Translations under genes and position numbers: made by a program
In this document: piece by piece, positions 6,356-7,823 of the stretch
Layout: every line of letters begins with the position of its first letter
Numbering within the stretch: position 1 is the stretch's first letter
The notes under the pieces: generated by a model
The model's database searches: none
What the model was told of the DNA's origin: nothing
Seen by the model: only the letters and a program-made list of their open reading frames with translations
Assembly (NCBI GenBank): GCA_046304235.1
Contig: JBKCEW010000096.1
Span: 1-7,823, forward strand
Direction: 5' to 3'
Length of the DNA: 7,823 nt
Source of the DNA: CANHVK01 sp046304235
GTDB lineage: Bacteria > Bacteroidota > Bacteroidia > Flavobacteriales_D > Crocinitomicaceae

Positions 6356-7823
6356 ATGAGGTACCTACTTACTCTATTTTCTTTCGTTTTAATATCCAAT
6401 ATTTGGTCACAGATAAACGTTCACGGTAAAATTCTTGATTCTGCTGCTGTAAAACCAATATCTGGCGCAATCATCATTGCATCAAAGATGAAAGATTCTC
6501 TCATTGTTCAATTTACACGTACCAACCGCAATGGTGAATTTCAATTATCAAATCTTCCAATCGATACATTTAAAATCACCGTTGGTCACCCAAAATTTGA
6601 AGATCAACAACTTTTTATTTTTGGAAATAAAGAAGATAAAAACATCACCCTTCCTACTTTAAAATTAGATCACATTGCCAAAGAATTAAAAGAAATCGTC
6701 ATTTACGCAAACAAGAGTCCTATTTATTACACTGGAGACACCTTAGTTTTTGTAGCTGATTCATTTAAAGTTAGGGAAAATGCTGTTGCAGAAGATTTAC
6801 TTCGAAAATTACCTGGTGTTTCGGTAGATGCGCGTGGAAAAGTGACGTTTCAAGGAAGAGATATTGACCAAATATATGTCGATGGGGATGAATTTTTCGG
6901 GAATGACCCAACAGTTGCTACCAAAAATCTAGGGGCAAAAGGAATTCAACATGTTCAGATTTACGAAAAAAAGAACAATACTGAAAACGGCGAAGAATCG
7001 AAACAAATTATGAATTTAACATTGAAAGAGGATGCTAAAAAAGGTTTTTTTGGGAAAATTGCATTAGCATCTGATGGAAATAAATTTTACGAAGGAGAAG
7101 TATTGTACAATCGCTATCAAAACAAGAAAAATTATTCCTTTTATCTCTTAAAAAATAACACCCCTCGATTGGGATTTAATTGGCAAGATCAAAATAAATA
7201 TGGTCTAAATAATGATCTAAATAGTACCAGTAATGGATTTCCTGAGAACTTCACAACTGGAGCACGTTTCAAGAATTCATACGGGAAAAACAAAAAACAT
7301 TTTTTTGAAATAAATTACCAATTCCGTGATTTAAAATCGCGTAATATTTCGACTAATAATACTCAGTTTTTGGTTGCTGATACAAGTTATTACAATAATA
7401 GCGAGCAAAACAACTTTACTCGTCAACAAAATCACACGTTAACTATTGAAAATAAATGGAAACTGGATTCATTAACAACCTTGGAACTAATACCGGAAAT
7501 AAAATATTCTATTCAAAATTCAGATAAGAAAAGCACTTCCTCATTTATAAATAACAAACTAAACCCATTCAGAAACACCTCAAACAATGTAACTGATACA
7601 ACTATAGAAGTGAATATAAAAAACACACTCAAATTAGAACGAAAATACATGAAACCAAAACGCGAAAGTTCTATTTCTAGTGATTTAACATATTCTGATA
7701 ATCAAGACAATGGAACAATTAACTTTTTTAATCAAATTTCAAGTATTTTAAAACAAACCAATCAATTGAACGATATCAACCAAAAAACATTAAATCAAAC
7801 ACTTACATTATTCCATACGGAAC
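6356..7823 (+). CDS. Outer membrane beta-barrel protein with CarboxypepD_reg-like and TonB-receptor plug-like domains (3' end beyond window)
   Basis: An uninterrupted frame of 489 codons runs to the right edge with no stop. Residues 1-19 are a signal peptide ending 'NIWSQ'. Residues about 20-105 are a CarboxypepD_reg-like beta-sandwich ('VHGKILDSAAVKPISGAIII', 'TNRNGEFQLSNLP'). Residues about 116-205 resemble the TonB-dependent receptor plug: 'GDTLVFVADSFKVRENAVAE' (127-146), 'DLLRKLPGVSVDARGKV' (147-163), 'IYVDGDEFFGNDP' (173-185). From about 220 onward alternating polar and hydrophobic strands rich in Asn, Lys and Tyr look like the start of a large barrel of the OMP_b-brl_3 type. No SusC-specific signature and no obvious TonB box before the plug are visible, so transport substrate and TonB use are unknown. 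It is divergent from the operon. The ATG at 6356 is the one that places the signal peptide correctly. Confidence 0.85.
   Translation, partial: MRYLLTLFSFVLISNIWSQINVHGKILDSAAVKPISGAIIIASKMKDSLIVQFTRTNRNGEFQLSNLPIDTFKITVGHPKFEDQQLFIFGNKEDKNITLPTLKLDHIAKELKEIVIYANKSPIYYTGDTLVFVADSFKVRENAVAEDLLRKLPGVSVDARGKVTFQGRDIDQIYVDGDEFFGNDPTVATKNLGAKGIQHVQIYEKKNNTENGEESKQIMNLTLKEDAKKGFFGKIALASDGNKFYEGEVLYNRYQNKKNYSFYLLKNNTPRLGFNWQDQNKYGLNNDLNSTSNGFPENFTTGARFKNSYGKNKKHFFEINYQFRDLKSRNISTNNTQFLVADTSYYNNSEQNNFTRQQNHTLTIENKWKLDSLTTLELIPEIKYSIQNSDKKSTSSFINNKLNPFRNTSNNVTDTTIEVNIKNTLKLERKYMKPKRESSISSDLTYSDNQDNGTINFFNQISSILKQTNQLNDINQKTLNQTLTLFHTE

Overview
The window looks like chromosome of a member of the Bacteroidota, most likely Flavobacteriales. 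The support is low GC and A/T-rich codon use, matches to the Bacteroidota promoter -7 element (TAnnTTTG) in front of genes, a PorT/SprT-type type IX secretion protein (a system confined to this phylum), a TamA-like protein that starts as a lipoprotein (TamL type), and a Bacteroidota-style CarboxypepD_reg/plug/beta-barrel outer membrane protein. Genus cannot be read from the sequence. There are no RNA genes, insertion sequences, CRISPR arrays, phage genes or large repeats, and no gene-free stretch over 300 bases.

Layout. At the left edge (1-219, minus) is the 5' end of a tamL-like gene that continues outside the window. It is divergent from a TrmH/SpoU-family RNA methyltransferase (256-981, plus), with a very short intergenic gap. 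The methyltransferase meets a five-gene minus-strand operon tail to tail, with a 32-bp overlap of coding sequence. In transcription order (right to left) that operon is: class I PLP aminotransferase (4997-6190), HldA/RfaE1-type heptose-7-phosphate kinase (3998-4996), menaquinone methyltransferase ubiE/menG (3262-3993), porT/sprT (2512-3234) and a COG2509-like FAD-dependent oxidoreductase (950-2515). Junctions are 0 bp, 4 bp, 27 bp and a 4-bp ATGA overlap, so one transcript is likely. A 165-bp divergent promoter region (6191-6355) separates the operon from a plus-strand outer membrane beta-barrel protein (6356 to the right edge, 3' end missing).

How the genes fit together. Several products serve the cell envelope: TamL in outer membrane biogenesis, HldA in LPS core heptose supply, PorT in type IX secretion, and the beta-barrel protein in the outer membrane. 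UbiE makes menaquinone for the respiratory chain. The aminotransferase and RNA methyltransferase are housekeeping enzymes. Co-transcription of an LPS-precursor kinase with a type IX secretion gene is suggestive, because type IX cargo is often anchored to LPS, but a functional link is inference only.

I see no convincing undescribed system. The points most worth checking are the gene boundaries (a TTG start for tamL, the 32-bp convergent overlap, the aminotransferase start) and the largely uncharacterised oxidoreductase tied to porT by translational overlap.
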